64,000 nt of DNA. It comes from Phyto melanocephala (taxonomy: Eukaryota; Arthropoda; Insecta; Diptera; Rhinophoridae). Positions 10,861-23,034 of the stretch are shown here, in pieces. Under the pieces are notes generated by a model. It was given only the letters and a program-made list of their open reading frames with translations. It was not told where the DNA came from and did no database searches. Location of the stretch: assembly GCA_941918925.1 (NCBI GenBank), contig OW799235.1, positions 35,858,701-35,922,700 of the forward strand, read 5' to 3'. Numbering within the stretch: the stretch's first letter is position 1; every line of letters begins with the position of its first letter. The position numbers and the translations under genes are program-made.

Positions 10861-12507
10861 AAGTAAAAAAAAGCAGAAAAATTAAGAAAAACATTATTTT
10901 AATATATTTTTTTTATTTTTCCCTCACATACTGCTACTGCTATTTGTTTAAATCTTAGGATTAAAAAGTCTATTGAGGAATACCCTTTCTCTCATAAACA
11001 TATAGAAATAACAATTTTAAAGCCTTCATATATTACACTGCTTCGGTTTTCATTCACGAAAATTAATGGGACATTTTACAACAGGTTTCTTATTCCTATT
11101 TGTACGATATGTCTTAAGAGTTACGTGTAGAATGTTCTGGATTATTTGAAAAAACTTTTTCTCAATCTATATTATGCTCCTAAGGATACTAGTTATTGGA
11201 CAGTGACAAAGGATGTGCCTGCTATATTCTCGAAATTAATTTTATAAAAAGTGTAAAACAATTCGAGACTGACTGATATTAGCAGCGAAATACGTATTAT
11301 CTTCAAAATAACTATTTGAATTAATGATACAGTTATCCCTTGATTTACGTTGTGATTAATGCGACGTAAATCGAATGTCTAATTAAAAGTTAAATAAATC
11401 TCATTTATTAACGATGTATGCCAATATAGCCATTTTACTTGTTTAAGTTCTTTTAAGTATATAAAATTGAAAGCAAAATTCAGATATTTTATACTAAAAA
11501 CCAAAATTCAGATCTTTTATAGAAAAAATAAAACTCAGATGTTTTTATACGAATTTTAAGCTAAATTAAAATTCATTTAGTATTCGGCTTATTGTCACAT
11601 TTTACTGGTAAAGAGCAAAGTAAACCAAAGCCGTTGTTTTATTTTAGAGAATCTAATTAAATAGTTTACACTTTCGCTTACTGGACAAAAGATTGTATTA
11701 CGGAGGTCAAAATTTATTGAAAAGGCGTTTTTATAAAGTTAAAATAAGTATCAGCTTAATCTAAATAAAGCATAAATAAATAAATAAATAAATATGTGCT
11801 TGTTTGGTCATATAGTAATGTTCTATATGAGCATACACAATACAAATATCATGTCTCTTGTAATTGGATGTATACCTTACATCCACGGGTAGCTATGAAA
11901 TAATTTTAGTATAAATATATTTAATATTTAGTTATAAGAAATATGCAGAAAAGTACGCGTGGAAAATATCTGTAACCGGAAAATAGTTTTTTAGTGATAA
12001 ACACTTAAGAGCTGCGCAAAATTATCTAAACGTCATGTGATCTATTTTATACTGCTTCCAGTTATATTCTAGTTTAAATATAAACAACAAAATAAACAAT
12101 AAAACAAACATAACAACACATTACTCTCACTACAAAACAAATCAATCATCACTTGAATAGGTTGTCTTTACAGCTTTGTTTTGTGTTTTCAAACAAAGTA
12201 AAGTATCCCCAGCCTGCAAATAGAACGACAATGTCAAAAATGGAGTCTTGCAAAAATCTGATTACTTTTACGGATATTTTGTACAGATTTCTGTCAGCCA
12301 TGTTTGAGAAATTTGATGTACGACATGTTTGCTAGGTTTCTCACTGATTTTTTACAAATATGTCGTAGGGATTTTAGTATTTTTTTTACCGATATGTTTG
12401 CTAGATTTATGACAAATTTCGTACATACCTTTTTTTTAGTTTTCTTGCGATCGTGTGTTATAAGCTTCAAACAAAAATAAAATTTCAATTTAACTGACAA
12501 AAAACAT
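10861..12507. other. Stretch without recognised genes
   Basis: AT-rich sequence with three loosely similar CAGATxTTTTATA blocks near 11480-11545 and an (AAAT)n run near 11770-11792. Nothing coding is supported. Confidence 0.4.
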
Positions 12508-12563
12508 TTTTTATTTTTGTCATTCCGTTTGTAATTTCTACAATTTTCATTTTCGATAAAGTA

Positions 12564-13288
12564 CAGGGTGGACCAAAAGTCGCGCCTGCGTGTAAAAATT
12601 GAATAACTTTTTTGTTTATTATTATTTTTTATTAATTTTTTTTTTTTAATTATAATATTATCTTTGTATGACCTAAATTTTAATTATGAAAAATAATTTC
12701 AGAGAGATGACCACCATTTTCATCGATGCACAATTGGGCTCTTAAACAGGCGTTTTGCATAACTGCACGCAAGGTTTCAGGCTCCATTGCCCTGATCTCA
12801 GCTTCAATGTTGTTCTTTAGCTGCTCTATAGTTTGAGGCTTGTTTACATACACTCGTTCTTTGAGATAACCCCATAGAAAATAATCAGGGGCAGTTAAAT
12901 CCGGTGAACGTGCTGGCCAATTAAATTCTGAATTTTTCGAGATAATTCGGTCGTCAAAATTTTCATTTAAAAGCGTCATTGTGGCACGGGCCGTGTGTGC
13001 TGTTGCTCCATCCTGCTGAAACCACTTGTTGGCTGCCTTAGGGCGTACAAAATTATTAAGCATAGCGCGATATCTGTCCCCATTCACCGTCACTGTATTA
13101 CCAACTTCATCCTCGAAGAACGATTAAAAGTAAAATTCTACCACTTTCGTTCTTTGCTCAGTCGTTAAATTTTGCATGGTGGTGTAACACGAATCGATGA
13201 ATAAAATCTGAAAAAAAAAATAAAAAATATTAATAAACAAAAAAGTTATTCAATTTTTACACGCAGGCGTGACTTTTGGTCCACCCTG
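12564..13288 (-). mobile_element. DD41D mariner with near-perfect 58-bp TIRs, internally deleted
   Basis: Both ends start CAGGGTGGACCAAAAGTC and agree over about 58 bp (12564-12621 versus inverted 13231-13288) with one mismatch. TA dinucleotides flank at 12562-12563 and 13289-13290. At 725 bp it keeps only the C-terminal half of the transposase. The host repeat is continuous across the insertion in other copies. The well-preserved TIRs suggest a young, transposase-dependent copy. Confidence 0.9.
12680..13093 (-). pseudogene. C-terminal part of a DD41D mariner transposase
   Basis: The frame begins within TVNGDRYRAMLNNF. It has the second Asp in WFQQDGATAHTA and the third in RSPDLTAPDYFLWG, 41 residues apart, then VYVNKPQTIEQLKNNIEAEI, and ends GGHLSEIIFHN. 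The first catalytic Asp and the whole DNA-binding region are absent. The sequence differs clearly from the copy at 6397-7017, so it is a different subfamily. Confidence 0.85.
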
Positions 13289-13554
13289 TATATATTTTCT
13301 AAAGGCTTATGAATAGGGGAGTCGATGAAACTCTGTCAGTCTGTCCGTCTGACCGTCTGTCCGTGTGTATGTTGAAATCAACTTTTTGAAGCCCCCCAAC
13401 ATCGCTTGGACCCAAGTGAGGTATTAAAATATCAGAAATATTCAAGAGTAGATCCCTATTAAAAATTAGAAGCAACGGTACATAAACAACTGGGATATGA
13501 GCAAAATCCCACGGCAACCTCGTTTTTTTTAACACAACAAGAACATACATACCT

Positions 13555-13765
13555 ACATATTTTTATTATTTTCTTTTTAATTTTTTTTTTATTTTTTTCT
13601 TATTTTTTTAATATTTAAAAATTTTTTTTTTTATTTTTTTTAATTTTTTTTGTATTTTTATTTTATATTTATTATTTATATTATTATTTTTTTTTTAATT
13701 TTTGTTATACCTTTTTTTTGTTTTATTTTTTTTAATTTTTTTTTATATATTTTTTTTAACACACC
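13555..13765. repeat. T-rich low-complexity tract
   Basis: About 200 bp of runs of T interrupted by A, inside the DINE-B repeat where other copies have unique sequence. It probably grew by slippage. Confidence 0.7.
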
Positions 13766-13941
13766 TACGTAAATTTATAATTTTACAATGGGATGTTTTT
13801 TTTTATGTATGTTTTTTATATGTTTGTACGTATTTCTTATGAGATGAATGGTGATACAAACTATTGTTATTGCGTGACTACACGTTGTGAAGGGTAAATA
13901 AGATTCGGCATGGCCGAATATAGCACTCTTACTGGTTTTTA

Positions 13942-15469
13942 ATTTTTATTACTTTTAAAAAAATGTATTTAGAAAAAATTTAACAAATACCCTACTTCCC
14001 GAAGGTATTTTTAATATTATCCATTTATAAAGTGTATTTCATTACATACTGCTTTTAAAAATATTTGGTATATATTTATCATTATTTATGAGGGTATTTT
14101 GATGAACTTATAAAAAACTTCTAAGCTGTTGGAGAATTTTTATTCTTTACAATATATTTTTGATTTTAGTATACAAAATATATTTGTTTAATATGATAGT
14201 ATAATGATAAAAAAAATACTTTAACTTAATTATCTAAGGGCAAAAGCGAATTCAATATTTTCCTATATTAAGTAACATGATCTTTGGTATAATTAAACAC
14301 TCTTGTTGGCAGACCAACACAATACTAAGTGGGGCAACGGAACACCTTATTTTCTTTTAATATCTTAAAAAATGATTGATTTGATCAAATTACAGAAGTC
14401 ATTATTAGTAATATTATGTACGACTTTATGCATTATGAAAATTAAGATTTTGTTTTATTGCTACTACGCCGCGACCTTATAGCTTTGTATTGTACAAAAC
14501 TTCCGTAAATCATAAACTGCTACACCGACTATGGAATAATTTTGATTACGCACAATATTTGTTTGAATTGATGAATATTATATTAATTTAGTTTAACGAC
14601 TGCTAATAATTCTTATACTGAATAATTTTAGAGTTTGTAGATGCTATAAAGCCTTATAGAGTTCATGTACAAGGAATTACAGTTTTATTTATTTCGATTG
14701 CAAGAATTTAATCATTCGATTAGCTCAACGAATCTGTTCCCAGCAAAAACTAGTTAATGACTTGTTCTTACTAAACAACAGACTTTTGAATGACTATTAC
14801 ATATTGTTACAGATTTATTTTTAAATAGCTTAATTTACAGTATAATTTTATTTTAGTTATAAATAAGAGTTTAAGTTACAGTGGTTTTGCTTGTATTAGT
14901 TTATGTACATTTAACTTCATTTGGTTCGCTGGCTGTTCGAACATGATGTTAAGTTGTATGCAACCGAGGTAAATTATTAAGTGCAGCATACTCTTAGGCA
15001 CTTTTATTATTCCTGCCTATTACTTAACATTAAAATTACGTCTTAATTTAAATGTAACGGTTTTCGAATGAACTAGTGTTTACATACGAGAACTTTGTCG
15101 AATGTTACATAACACCACTATGTTACTATAAATAGCCGAACAACACTATTAAACAATATCTAAGTGTGTTTAAGTAAATAAAGTGCTCTTAATTTTGTAA
15201 CGAATTTCAAGTGTTTTAATTGCAATAAAAGAACTCAACGTGTATTTAAAGGAAATAAGCCAACGTTTATAAAAGGTATAAACATAACAATATCGTCTGT
15301 CTTACTAAGAAGTATTTTAGTAATGACTTGATTTATAATGTGATACACAAGAACTTATTATTCATACACTTGCTTAGATATAGACACAATACAATTTCTT
15401 ATTGGGAAATTTGCTAGAAGTCATTCAAATGCATAACTTTTTATAATTTTCATTTAGTTTAAGACACTT
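13942..15469. other. Stretch without recognised genes
   Basis: AT-rich sequence with no persuasive ORFs. Short blocks such as TGTTCTTACTAAACAACAG (14765) recur only loosely with 15337-15365. I could not define an element. Confidence 0.35.
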
Positions 15470-15561
15470 AGGGCCATTATGACAACTTGCCTTTAGGATT
15501 TTTGTGTCCGATCAAAAGCTTCGCATTATTACAACTTCCATTTGTTATTGTCATTATTATT

Positions 15562-15652
<91 letters not shown>

Positions 15653-15752
15653 TTTAATAGAAAAAAAAAAATAAAGTATATTTAATGCAAAGTCATTTAT
15701 CGGTCCGATAAAATCCTGTCTTTAGGTAAAGGCAAGTTATAATAATGGAAAA
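15470..15752. repeat. MITE with an embedded (TAA)n microsatellite
   Basis: The left arm at about 15474-15514 reads CATTATGACAACTTGCCTTT then GGATTTTTGTGTCCGAT. The right arm (about 15700-15750) is its inverse, reading CATTATTATAACTTGCCTTT with an 11-bp difference. The centre is a long TAA array. There is no coding sequence, and the superfamily is unknown. Confidence 0.65.
15564..15651 (+). repeat. (TAA)n microsatellite, about 29 units
   Basis: An essentially perfect trinucleotide run of 88 bp, preceded by a few inverted ATT units (15553-15562). It lies between the two arms of a MITE. Confidence 0.95.
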
Positions 15753-16119
15753 AGCAGTTCATAAGCAAACTGATGGCCAATAGATTTTCACTGATTTTTA
15801 AATTCCAAAACAACGCATCGCAGAATAATCAAACCGAATTAAATTTTTCAAAAGAATCGAACGACTTCTGTAAGCCCATATTTTGAATGGGTTATTTTTT
15901 TTATTATTATTTATTTAATTCAATCAACATAATAATATTTACAGTTGAGCAACACTTTTAATTTAATTACAAAAATAAAGAAAAATAAAAACAACATTAA
16001 ACGTATGCATTTGAGTTTAGAAATCTTATCAGCTTTCCACTTGTTACAGCAACATTATCAGAAAAGTCAATGTGAATTTAGGTTATTAAAATCAATTACT
16101 TATTTATTGCTTTTAAATT
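15753..16119. other. No recognisable feature
   Basis: AT-rich spacer. No ORF or repeat end is supported. Confidence 0.4.
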
Positions 16120-16269
16120 AAGTACTTTTTTAAGTCTGAGCGTTAAAAGTACTTATTCGAGTCCCTATTTGTAAGCGACGGTTGTAAGTACATATTTAAG
16201 TCCCTATTTATAAGCGACCGTAATAAGTACTTATACGAGTCTTTTTTTTTAATTGAACGTGGTAAGTAC
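16120..16269 (+). repeat. 39-bp tandem repeat, about 3.5 units
   Basis: Units begin AAGTACTTATTCGAGTCCCT at 16147, 16186 and 16225, with a degenerate unit before 16147 and a partial one after 16263. The period of 39 is a multiple of three, so the minus-strand open frame 16143-16355 shows a 13-residue periodicity (SLxNRDxNxY). I do not regard that frame as a gene. Confidence 0.75.
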
Positions 16270-16697
16270 TTGCCTCCAATGACATTGCCCTGTAAAAAAA
16301 ATGGGTTTAGATGGCAAATTGAAGGTAGTGAAGAACTGTTTTCTGGTACTTTCAACTCATTATTTTGTAATATGTTATTTTGTTGGGTTTGTAATGGAAA
16401 GGTTCCGCAATATAAAATTATGTGTTATTGAGATTTTTTGTAAATTTTGACAAATTAACACTTTTGCATTGCTTACCTTGCACCTAGTCTGCAGTAGAAA
16501 ACACAAGATGTGAAGTCTAAAATTTTTAAAATTTAATAGAATTATTTTAAATTGTTAAATATCTTAGCATAAAACTTATAATTTTATATTTTGCCAATTT
16601 TTTCTAGAAAAGTAATCAACTAGGCAGGAAGTTTCAAGCAAATGCATATTTGCAGTCAATAACTTAAATTTTATTAAAATTATTTTTTCGAATCAAA
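16270..16697. other. No recognisable feature
   Basis: AT-rich spacer between the tandem repeat and the hAT-like MITE. Nothing coding is seen. Confidence 0.4.
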
Positions 16698-16705
16698 GAA
16701 TTTGC

Positions 16706-17217
16706 CAAGGCGAATTCATATCAGGTCATAACATCCCTGCAACAAACATAAAAGGGCCCGAAGAATGGCAAAACACAAAAAAACAATTTTTTGTTTTACT
16801 TTTAATTAAAATTTTATTTTTTTGAATTATGCGAAAAGTTTTAAAATAAATAAGTATTTTTAATTTATTACATAAATTTGTGCTAGTTTATATCACATAT
16901 TTGTGTGTGTGTTTTTTTTTTATTTTTTCACAATTTTCACATCTATAAACCACTAGGACAAACACAAGGGAAATTTTAAATTTTCTGAATTAAAAATTGT
17001 ATAAATTGTTTTTACTTATTTACCAATAAGGTATTGCACAAATGTAAGTATTTTTATAATTTTTTTCACAAACTTTATCAGTTTTATAAAATTTTTCAAC
17101 CAACGCAAATAAAAATTAATTTAGATGTAAACAAACTTTGACATTGTGCCGTTAAAATAAAACGAGCAAACAATATTTATCTGGCTTTATAACATCACCT
17201 GATATGAATTCGCCTTG
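16706..17217. mobile_element. hAT-like MITE, 512 bp, with 8-bp TSD
   Basis: The TIRs are CAAGGCGAATTCATATCAGG at both ends and match for about 21 bp before diverging. They are flanked by identical GAATTTGC at 16698-16705 and 17218-17225. An 8-bp TSD is the hallmark of hAT (and P) elements. The interior is AT-rich and non-coding, so it depends on a transposase elsewhere. The intact TSD and TIRs suggest a recent insertion. Confidence 0.85.
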
Positions 17218-17225
17218 GAATTTGC

Positions 17226-17844
17226 ATTAAAATGCCATTTGACATTTTACTTTTAAGTACATTTATTTATTACATATTTTTTGATTTTTGTGCATATGGG
17301 GCAACTCCTAGTCAGCCAACTCCCAAAAAAATATTATGGGGAAAAAGTTTTTTTGTTTATACAAATGAAAATTTAAATTACAATTCAGTTTACCATTGTG
17401 TAACTATATAACGGAATTGCATTTCGGAGAAAATTTTTTGATACAATTTTTTTTATATAAATTTTGTCAATTATTACTCAGCAAAATATTTATGTAGCTA
17501 GTAACTTATCAAGTTATATTGGAGATACTTACAAACTAGTTTTTCTTTTCACCGAATAACTATAAAAATTCATGAATCTGGCTTACCTACAATAAAGAAG
17601 CGAATATCTAGTTAACAAAAAATTTAGATTATAACTGTTTATTTATGTACTCTTGCGATACTTAAAAATATAAATATTAAACATTTCACATATATGCTCA
17701 ATTCAGAACCTGTCGAAAGAGTCGTAGGTTGTAAGAAATTCACTTCTTCGTATTAAAGAAAAACGGCGATAGTATCTACTTTCCCAGCTATGATGTATTT
17801 ATACGACATTCTATTAACATAGCTAAAATTGTTGTAAGTGTTGT
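17226..17844. other. No recognisable feature
   Basis: AT-rich spacer. Nothing coding is supported. Confidence 0.4.
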
Positions 17845-18067
17845 ATATCGATGCCTTACTTCCCCGACCTCTTATGTTAAAAAATAAATTTTTCAGGAGA
17901 GAAAAAAAAGTTTAAATGCAATTATTAAGGAATTGATTGTATTTATGTATATTAGTAGTAATAATATACTAATCTTTTTTAGTTAAAGCATGAAACAATC
18001 ATTTGATATGAAAAAGCCAAAACCGTATTTTTTAAGTTACGAGGTTGAGGAAGTAAGGCATCGATAT
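17845..18067. repeat. 223-bp MITE with about 35-bp TIRs
   Basis: The ends read TATCGATGCCTTACTTCC (17846) and, inverted, the same at 18048-18066. They then share C(C/T)C(G/A)ACCTC and TTAAAAAATA. The interior is non-coding and A-rich. TA flanks both ends, so a TA-type TSD is possible. Confidence 0.7.
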
Positions 18068-19439
18068 GTAAAACTAATGTAGAAATCACCAACAAAATGC
18101 GTACAATTAATACGACGTACAACACCTAAGACAGTTTTTGAATTTTGCAATAGTATTTACCAAGTTAGTTTCAGGCATAACAAAATTTTGTATTTAAAGA
18201 AATTATATTAAATGTTTTTGCGAAAGCCAACAGGCCATTATTCTATTTTTAAAATAATGATGTTGGTAACGAATTTTACTATTACTACACAAAGGAAACA
18301 GTATCGGTTGTGAGTACCGCAATTGTTGCCAATCGCATTGATAAGTTGTGATAGTAGAATTTTACGAATTTCGTTCTGGAATATAAATATGTAGTCAGCA
18401 CTAAGAAATTATAATTCGTGCAAGAGAAATTTTATAATCACAAATGAAAAGCTCGATTGCAAGAACTGAACCATTCGATTGGCACTGAATGTGATTTTCC
18501 GTTATCTGGGTGTATGTAATAGATGGAATAACGACGACGTATAACACAATTTACTTGATTATTAAGGTGTTTTGCTGTCAATAAATACATAAAACTAAAA
18601 CAAAGTGTTAGATTTAATGGTTTACTTTTTAACAAAATCTACCTGTATAAATTTGTCTCTATTAAGTTTTGTAAAAGGCATTTTCTTTTCAAAAATGAAA
18701 AATACATAAAATAATAAACATCTTTTATTCTACTTTTGAACTATAAATAGTTGTGTGTAATTTTTATTGGATTCAAATACAAAGTACTACAGTAGCATTG
18801 CTAGAATTCCCGTAAACTAATTTTTTGTGGATAATTTGTTTTCTAAGTATTATATAACAAAGCTTTTTGACGTTAATGGCGTTTCTAAAACTAAAAAAAT
18901 CATATTTCAAGCCCACATTCAACCGGTAATACAAGTTTAGTACCTAAACTGGGGAAGGAAAGTTACGCAAATCCTCAAAGAGTATAAATCTATAAGCTTA
19001 GCATGGTTATAATTGAAACCCTTAGAGCGTTGATAAGATGGTTAAAAAAAAAAAAAAAAAAAAAACAAATAACGTAATTAAATTTGAATAATACGCCTTA
19101 ATTAAGTGTAGATCCATTGAGGCAGCTGTTGTTTATCACATAGAAAAATCCTTTGGTCTAGGTACATATATGTATCGTAGTTTTTGTAAATATAGAAGGA
19201 ACTTTAAGCAATATAAGAATTTGTAATTGAACCATGACGTAAATATTTGCGTGTTTTAGCAATATGTTATATAAAAGATAGATAAATTGAGAGGAAAATG
19301 TCTTACTTCATTTTCAATTTTCCATTTTTCATTTTTTAAATAAATGTTATGTCAAAGAAACTCGCACGGAAGTTTCTTCTATTCGTTGCTATGGATAACT
19401 ATTATAAATAGTCTGAGAATTCTATCGAATAATGGACTC
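18068..19439. other. Stretch without recognised genes
   Basis: AT-rich sequence with a 21-bp poly-A at about 19045 and a loose inverted pair, ACGAATTTTACTAT (18269) against its diverged inverse near 18352. No gene is seen. Confidence 0.35.
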
Positions 19440-20690
19440 AAATTCGTATGTTAAGCAGATGATGTTGCGATAACGATTAGGAGAAAAAAAATCTGATTTT
19501 TATGCAGGATAGCAACAGAAGCCCTGAATATATCTCACATTAGGCAAAGGTAAGAGGACCCAATAATAACCCGGGCAAGAAAGTCCCTTTTTTATAAGAA
19601 ATAGGAAGAGCTAATTCATTGTAATAAAAAAGTCAAATGCGTAGGAATATTACTTAGAAGGAAGTAGATTAAGAGATGTCCTAGAAATATCATATGTGGG
19701 CTCTTTGTAGAAGAAAAATATGCATATGCCCAAAAATGACACACTGTCTATACACGGGCGATCCTAACATATGCTTCGATAGTGTGATAAAAGTAATGAA
19801 ATCTAAAAACTCTTTTAAATATCCAAAAACGCGATGCAATGCAATGTCATAAGAATCACGTCAAAAAAGGCTATTGAAAATATACTACCAATTTTGTAAA
19901 ATGAGATACAGGTGCAATATGAAGTGACATTTCTCCTTCTAGATAACAAGATAACAAATGACAAAACCTCAACTAAATATAAAAAAAAATAACTGCATCA
20001 ACATAATATCAGAGAAAGGAAAATGGGTATAACGTGATAAGGGAATGAAGTACTTAGGGCAACGGTCTTTATACAAACGAATCAAAGATTGGTGACCCAT
20101 CTGGAATGGGTGTATATGACATATCCGTCTACGAGATCGCAGTAATGTTTTCAAGGTTGAGACAATGGTAATTACGAAGGCATAAAATAGGTAAAGAAGA
20201 CTGATAATGATGATACGGACTGAGTTTTAATATACAGTCAATCAATTGTCAAGACCCTATTAAACGAAAAAGTTGAATCTCGGAATGACCATTAATGCAA
20301 GAGTGAGATAAACTTGATTACGAATTGTGAAAGCTTGAGATAATATGGATAGCAGGTATAATTTGAAATAAATAGCCGACAAAATATTTTATTTGATATT
20401 ACTTTTTTAATACCTTGTTTAGGCGATAAAGAAACAATTTATAAAGCGTGTGCTAAGGTCCCCAATCTTGAGAAATCGAAAGTGATACTGAAATTGAGTA
20501 CAACAACACTTAGGAGATTAACAAATATAATACCAGGTCACAAGGATATGTGTGTGAGATATAGCTCGCATCGCACTGTCAAATGAAATGACATTTAGAG
20601 GACGAGACTTTGGAATGCTATTTGTGTCAATGTCCCGTGTTTGGCCGTATGATACGCGAGAATAACTTTACTGTAGGCTAAACCTAACTT
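19440..20690 (+). pseudogene. Heavily decayed non-LTR pol (RT end plus RNase H tail)
   Basis: Reading across frames gives the RT active-site remnant ADDVAITIR (about 19457). This is followed by fragments resembling the ICRR..FG and AILTYASIV parts of RT, and near 20450-20650 by LEKSKVILKLSTTTLRRLTN, GHKDMC and CQCPVFGRM. The last part parallels the well-preserved C-terminus at 59623-59958 (SKEILRLSRPTLRKLTG...CHCPAFGHIRR), so both come from the same clade. Stops and indels are frequent. It is much older than the 59.6-kb copy. Confidence 0.6.
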
Positions 20691-21091
20691 TAAGTACCAA
20701 AACAGCCTTTAAGGAATCGCATTGTATTGACTGGGTTCTTAAACTCGTCAAAATATTAATCGAATTGGGATACTGGTTTTATGATTGCTTAATCATTCAC
20801 TTTAAAGTATTTTGTCTATAACAAATTATTAAGAATTTGGGAAGACATTTAAATAATATTTTTGAAAAGAAACTAGGTATTCAAGTCAACATTTATTATT
20901 ATATAAAAGGGCTCAAGGGCAAGAAAACATTTTGTTTACCAAATTTAAAAGATCACTTTCATCCTAGTACCATTATGTGTGATTATGTGTTTGTGCCATA
21001 TTTCGTATTTTGATAAGCACGTATGTGCAATATTTATTAAAATAAAACAATGTTACTCATACGCCTCATAGTTCGTACTATTTTATTATAT
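20691..21091. other. No recognisable feature
   Basis: AT-rich spacer between the pol relic and the next MITE. Nothing is supported. Confidence 0.4.
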
Positions 21092-21337
21092 TTCTGTGGT
21101 TTTCATGGACAACCGCGTATGTTCATTTTATACGATTTTGAGTTAATAATGCCATATTGCTTGGTTTTAAACGGCCATTACTTGGTTTTAAAAATGTCTG
21201 AAATAAGATGAACCCATTCCGATTATTTTAATGGCTTCTATATGTATTCAAAAATCCTTCAGCACTAACACGGTTCTGTAGCTCTCTTGAAAAATTTGAT
21301 TTTAAGACATACGTGGTTGCCCATGAAAACCACAGAT
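21092..21337. repeat. 246-bp MITE with about 28-bp TIRs
   Basis: The left arm is CTGTGGTTTTCATGGACAAC (21094) continuing CGCGTATGT. The right arm is its inverse at 21308-21335, with two mismatches. ATTT occurs on both sides (a possible 4-bp TSD). The interior is non-coding. Confidence 0.7.
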
Positions 21338-21681
21338 TTATCCATTGAAAATTACTACACTTTTAGGTAAAAGAAAAAAAAAATTAAAATTAAATAACAG
21401 ATTAAAATTATAGTAATTATACCCGCCACTAAAGCACCATGGCCACGTATCAAACTGATTTGTCACACTCAGTTTTTTGTGATTGTGTTAATGAAAAATA
21501 TCTCACACGTATATGTTCATGTGAGTTTGACGAAAATCAAAACAATTTAGATTTTCACTGCCGCCACTACTATGATTTGAAGCGAGTTTGATGTGTTGCT
21601 GCGAAAAACGTCAAATTGCATTTTTATTCAGTTTTCGCAGCAACAATACCGTACGGTAAAAATTTTGTGGTTAACTAAAAA

Positions 21682-23034
21682 ATGGAGGAACAAAATTTTA
21701 TACTTGAATTTATTGAAGTATACCGTAGTTGGCCTGCTTTATGCCAGGTTAAATCCAAGGAATACAGTAAAAGAGATGAGAAAAATTCTTAGTTTGAAGT
21801 TCTTCTTCAAAAATACAAAGAAAAGTATCCGAACGCAGAAAAAAAAGATTTGACACAAAAAATTAATATACTAAGAACCGCTTATAGAAAAGAACTAAAA
21901 AGAATTAAAAAGCTCGAGAAAAGTGGCGCCGGAGGAGAAAAGGAGTGCGAAGCCGTGTTCATCGCAAACGTCCATGACAGATGAAAATGATACAATGGTA
22001 AGTACTTTTTAGATATAATTTATATTTATTTATTTAGTTTGGTGCTTAAAAATTTTTTTTGCCAAGAAACTTGACCTTCGTTATTAAAATAACTACAAAA
22101 TTGGTCCCTAATTAATTTAGCAGTGTTTGACGAATTCCTTGAGTGACTGCTTTGTAATGGTGTAGAATGGGAATCTTCCCTCCATAAGCCATCAACTATT
22201 CTTCCAACCAGAAAATTCTCACTATCAACTGAGCCTTCAGATATGTATTCATTCGCCTTTTTTTCCACAAAAAATTGTGTAAATAGCAGCACGTCAATAC
22301 AATTGTTTCAAATTTTTCTGGCGAAAGCATTTTCTACGATGCGTCGGGCGCGGCTCAAGCGATAATTAAAAATACGTTGCTCCTCGGCCCTGTTTGGGAA
22401 TACGGTTTCATTAAATTAGGTGACAGCTGAAACGCATCATCTCCCACAAAAACAAAAGGCAATTTAGTATTTGTTGATGGCAATGTGCATGGTTTCGGCA
22501 GATGCAATGAACCTTCACAAAATGCTTCTCCAAATTTGGTGTTGCTTAGTACTCCGCCATCCGAGACTCTTCCGTTTGTGCCAACATCCACCATAATAAA
22601 CTCGTAGTTGGCATCTACTACTGCCAATAAAACAATACTAAAAAATTTTTTGTAATTATAGTAGAACGACCCAGAGTTCGGTGGTTTTTTTATTGCAATG
22701 TGTTTGCCATCGATGGCTCCTAAGCAGTTAGGAAAATTCCAACGGCGATAGAAGTCCGTTGCATTTTTTTCCACTCATCTTCGTTTGAAGGAATCTGTAA
22801 ATAGAAATACATATATACATAAATCAATCAATATTTTAATTTTTGTTTGCACAATTGCGAAAGGAAGCGTAAAAAGTCAGATGCGGCGGAAGAATTGATG
22901 ATTTTGGCAGCTAGACGTCTCAACCAGGCTCCGGACAAATGCGACGAAGTTGCCGAGGGTTGGGCATTGAAGCTAAAAAAATGACTGCCACACAAAGAGC
23001 ATACGCTGAATATGCTATGAATATGAATATGCTA
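21682..23034 (+). pseudogene. Harbinger-associated MADF-domain protein, broken
   Basis: The start ATG at 21682 gives MEEQNFILEFIEVYRSWPAL (the MADF start) and SKEYSKRDEK. After a stop and frameshift near 21774, YKEKYPNAEKKDLTQKIN and LRTAYRKELKRIKKLEKSG complete the domain. A GTAAGT donor follows at about 22005. A second coding block at 22872-23034 (KRKKSDAAEELMILAARRLN, WALKLKKMTATQRAYAEYAM) is the C-terminal part usual in these fly proteins. In Harbinger elements this protein is thought to bind the TIRs and assist the transposase. The middle of the protein and the exact acceptor are unclear. The presumed intron contains an antisense transposase exon. Confidence 0.7.

Larger units (their letters stand above)
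12508..13941 (+). repeat. DINE/mini-me-like repeat (type B) split by a mariner
   Basis: Segments 12508-12563 and 13289-13941 align, in inverted orientation, with 54060-54489. They share the CATTCCGTTTGTAATTTCTACA start, AAAGTATATATTTTCT, the CTGTCCGTCTGACCGTCTGT core, and the 3' end GATTCGGCATGGCCGAATA hairpin followed by CTCTTACTGG. A T-rich expansion (13555-13765) lies inside. The hairpin close to the 3' end is what I would expect of Helentron/DINE elements. Confidence 0.75.

Noticed and set aside
16120..16269. CRISPR-like array
   Set aside because: Units are head-to-tail with no unique spacers. This is an ordinary tandem repeat in animal DNA.
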